A stretch of 64,000 nt of DNA from Pseudoscleropodium purum (taxonomy: Eukaryota; Streptophyta; Bryopsida; Hypnales; Brachytheciaceae), in the NCBI GenBank assembly GCA_963969395.1, contig OZ017798.1, forward strand, positions 27,458,173 through 27,522,172, given 5' to 3'. Below, piece after piece: positions 61,561 to 64,000 of the stretch; the first letter of the stretch is position 1, and each line of letters opens with the position of its first letter. The notes under the pieces are model-generated. The model did not search any database. It worked only from the letters and a program-made list of their open reading frames with translations, and was not told where the DNA came from. The translations under genes and the position numbers were made by a program.

Positions 61561-63538
61561 ACTAATACATAGCCAAATTACGGGACATACATGTTTATTA
61601 TATACATGTTTATTTCTAAAGATGTTGAAAGACAAAACTTTATCTTTTGGAATAGCTAGAAAGTCTACATTTTAAAGTGTAGGCACGTTTAATTTGCAAT
61701 CGGTTGGGATAATCACTCTAAATTTTTGGATTGCTAGGATGTACTTGAACAAGTTCACTAAAGAATCCTACAATTGAATTTGTTAAAAAATAAATATAGA
61801 TTAAAATTGAGCCTTACTTTGGAATGAATATTTTGAAGCAACCTTTGGCTTCTAAACATCAACAAACTATAGGGCTTAAGTAATTAAAGGTTTCATACCA
61901 AAGGCCCAAAGAATTGAATTAAAAATATTCCATCACTACAAAGAATCAAAAAATAGCTACTTAAAAAAATAACTAATTGTATACAAAATGGCATTATTGA
62001 TGAAGGATTAAAGGATTTCATTGCAACTTCATCCTTAATCCATAAATGACGCCGCATCCATTTTCTGGTTGATGAATGATAGAGCATCCTGTTTTGTAGG
62101 ACAAAAATGAAACTATTCATTCTCCAAATTTTGTAGGAAAAAGGAGGGTCTTCCATAGTAGCTTGATTTCTAATGAGTGCTTTTTCATTTTAATAATCCC
62201 AAAATGCACATGGTATCAAAATAGATTATTTCCACTAAGACCCTCATGTCACTCGAGGATTAAAGGATACAACCCTATGACCAAGATAGTCACTGAAATT
62301 CTCCAATTATTAAACTAATAATTGCATTTCTTGTTTTTACAATAAGCAACGAAGTCATCTATGCATCAATTACTATTTGGCTTCTATGTCCTTCAAGGCT
62401 TAATGTTATATTGAACAATAAAAATAGAATTTGTAGAAGGGACACATAATTTTCAAATTATTGACATCTTGAAGTTCAATGAAATAATTCTTTTGCAATG
62501 ATAATGAAATTAGTATAGAATGGTGTATAATAGCATACTAATATACCAATTTATGAACAATATTGTAGTATTCATAATAGCTTCCTAAAAATTTATGAAC
62601 AATTTATTACGTTTTCATAATAACTTTCTAAAAATAGAGTTCCAAATGATTGCTAGTGTTTGAAATTGATACATTTTTACAATTCTTCACATTTTATATG
62701 ATCATTCAATATTAAACAAAATACTCCAACTATTGTATCAATGCTTCATAATTTATTTTTTCTTACATAAGGTTTGATTTTTTAAATACAAATACTATTC
62801 AATTCAATTCATTCTTAAAGGGATTATAATTTCATTTCAATTGTAAGCAAATATAAAGTTTCAATGACAAATTATTCTAGATCAATTTTGAAGTTCCAAT
62901 TGTTTGCAAATATATAGATTCAAAGACAAATGAATCAACATGGACTCTTGAACCAATATTTAGTAAGTTGTCAAATCTTTGTTTCTAGAAATTACAAAAC
63001 TTTTTGGAAGGCGAATATGTTATAAGCTTACTAAGATAGATGTAAGATTCTCCTTGACTATAATATTGAGAGCTGGATTTAGCCAATTGCTATTCAATCT
63101 AAAGTCAACACTTTCTTGTATTAGAAATTGCGTATCAACTTGAAGATTTTTCAACCAAACAATATTCAAACTTTGGCAAAACTTTTCAAAATTTGGCACA
63201 CTATATATAAGTGATTAAAGATTCACTTGAAGCAACAATCGTGATGGACTTCGAAGCTCACATTAAAACTAGGATTTGCCAATTCACCCTAGTACACCTA
63301 TAGTTAAGTAGCACTCAACTCCATATATTTAGACACTTTATGTTACAGAAGGAGCCCATTTGACTTTAGGGTTGTTTCCTCCGATTCAAGCGGCATCCTG
63401 TAGTCTGAAAGTTCTACCTAGAAGTTGGGATTGGAGGTGAACAATGGACGTCATCATATGCTCACAACACTAGCACAGACTAAGGCAATCGTAGATGATC
63501 ACCAAATCCACCAGCCCAGCAGACGATGAAGGAGCATC
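61561..63538. other. AT-rich intergenic DNA, no gene seen
   Basis: Only short chance ORFs, including a minus-strand one at 61893-62156 without recognisable motif. Confidence 0.4.
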
Positions 63539-63688
63539 TCATTTTAGTCCGTGAAGGTCACTCCATTCTTCAATCGTCTGATTGACGTCCAAGTGCTTGT
63601 AGATGGTTTCCAGAATCCTCGCTTTGTCGCGTGTTGGGAAGGACTCTACAAGCTCTCCATCCTTGTAGAAATGGAACAACGGCACAAC
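63539..63688 (-). CDS. Thioredoxin-fold protein, last exon (gene continues beyond window)
   Basis: An acceptor (CATGCAG) at 63689-63695 is followed in phase 0 by 49 codons and a TGA. The reading starts VVPLFHFYKDGELVESF, matching the thioredoxin cis-proline strand and the following K-D-G turn, then a C-terminal helix and an acidic extension ending HGLK. The CxxC active site would be in an upstream exon at higher coordinates and is not visible, so subfamily and location cannot be fixed; a plastid thioredoxin-like protein is one option. Confidence 0.6.
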   Translation of the reverse strand, partial: VVPLFHFYKDGELVESFPTRDKARILETIYKHLDVNQTIEEWSDLHGLK

Positions 63689-63811
63689 CTGCATGAGTCA
63701 ACACATGCAGCGTTGTCAAATCAGCAAGACTGACTCGTACATTATAGTTATACTCCTCTCTTGTACCAGTTCCTCACAACACTAGATTGAGTTGGCGATG
63801 ATGTCATGGGA

Positions 63812-63985
63812 ATGACCCATATACGCCGGCAAAATTTATTATGTCCTAGGTTTCCAGATGTTGGTTCAGAGGTTCAGACACATTTTGCTCTACCAAGGTC
63901 GAAGCCTTTAACATTCTCGAAGGTTCAACCCCGAGAACCACGCAGAAAGAGGCGAAGGAGGCTGAGGAGAGAGGCCAAGATATAG
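63812..63985 (+). other. 57-codon arginine-rich small ORF, doubtful
   Basis: ATG at 63812 to TAG at 63983, ending in a run of K and R residues. It lies opposite the presumed intron of the minus-strand thioredoxin-fold gene. No family recognised; it may be chance. Confidence 0.15.
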
Positions 63986-64000
63986 AAGATGCCCCAAACC

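Overview
The window looks like nuclear DNA of a land plant or close streptophyte relative. It has spliced GT-AG genes, a leucine-rich-repeat receptor kinase, a mitochondrial-type glycine-rich RNA-binding protein, telo-box motifs near start codons, and a chromodomain Ty3/gypsy element. The intergenic DNA is very AT-rich, long and full of old, diverged repeats, while the genes are GC-richer with introns mostly of 70-750 bp. A bryophyte, lycophyte or charophyte seems more likely than a flowering plant, mainly because of the bacterial-style LCM methyltransferase, but the species cannot be fixed from the sequence alone.

Layout. 1-5.4 kb: decayed multi-ORF coding remains of unknown origin, ending in a 405-codon ORF with 57-aa repeats cut by a frameshift. 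5.4-10.6 kb: AT-rich DNA with a CpG-dense hAT-type MITE (8-bp target duplication) and a TTAA-flanked element. 10.6-13.4 kb: an unrecognised intronless gene between inverted copies of a short repeat, followed by a nearly perfect 147-bp tandem duplication. 15.7-21.6 kb: a complete 5.87-kb chromodomain Ty3/gypsy retrotransposon. 23.1-26.7 kb (minus): seven-exon deoxyhypusine synthase. 28.6-32.3 kb (plus): three-exon LRR receptor kinase. 34.5-53 kb: repeat-rich, gene-poor DNA with a TA-flanked MITE, a 3.5-kb foldback structure interrupted by a TTAA element, a CACTA-type hairpin MITE and coding relics. 53.8-59.9 kb (minus): LCM-family methyltransferase, a small plastid-like unknown protein and the glycine-rich RNA-binding protein. 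63.5 kb (minus): last exon of a thioredoxin-fold protein running off the right edge.

The most striking signal is in the retrotransposon. Its gag and pol frames differ by -1. The only stretch where both are open contains a canonical slippery heptamer (G GGA AAA), followed after 5-6 nt by two interleaved perfect 7-bp stems, which is the layout of an H-type pseudoknot. The element also lacks an obvious tRNA primer site. Instead, 10 nt just after the 5' LTR are exactly complementary to LTR sequence about 30 nt downstream of a TATA-like box, as expected for Tf1-type self-priming. Together these suggest a plant chromovirus with fungal or vertebrate-style expression and priming.

The host genes do not form one pathway. 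Deoxyhypusine synthase (eIF5A modification) and the RNA-binding protein are housekeeping functions; both carry telo-box motifs just upstream of their starts.
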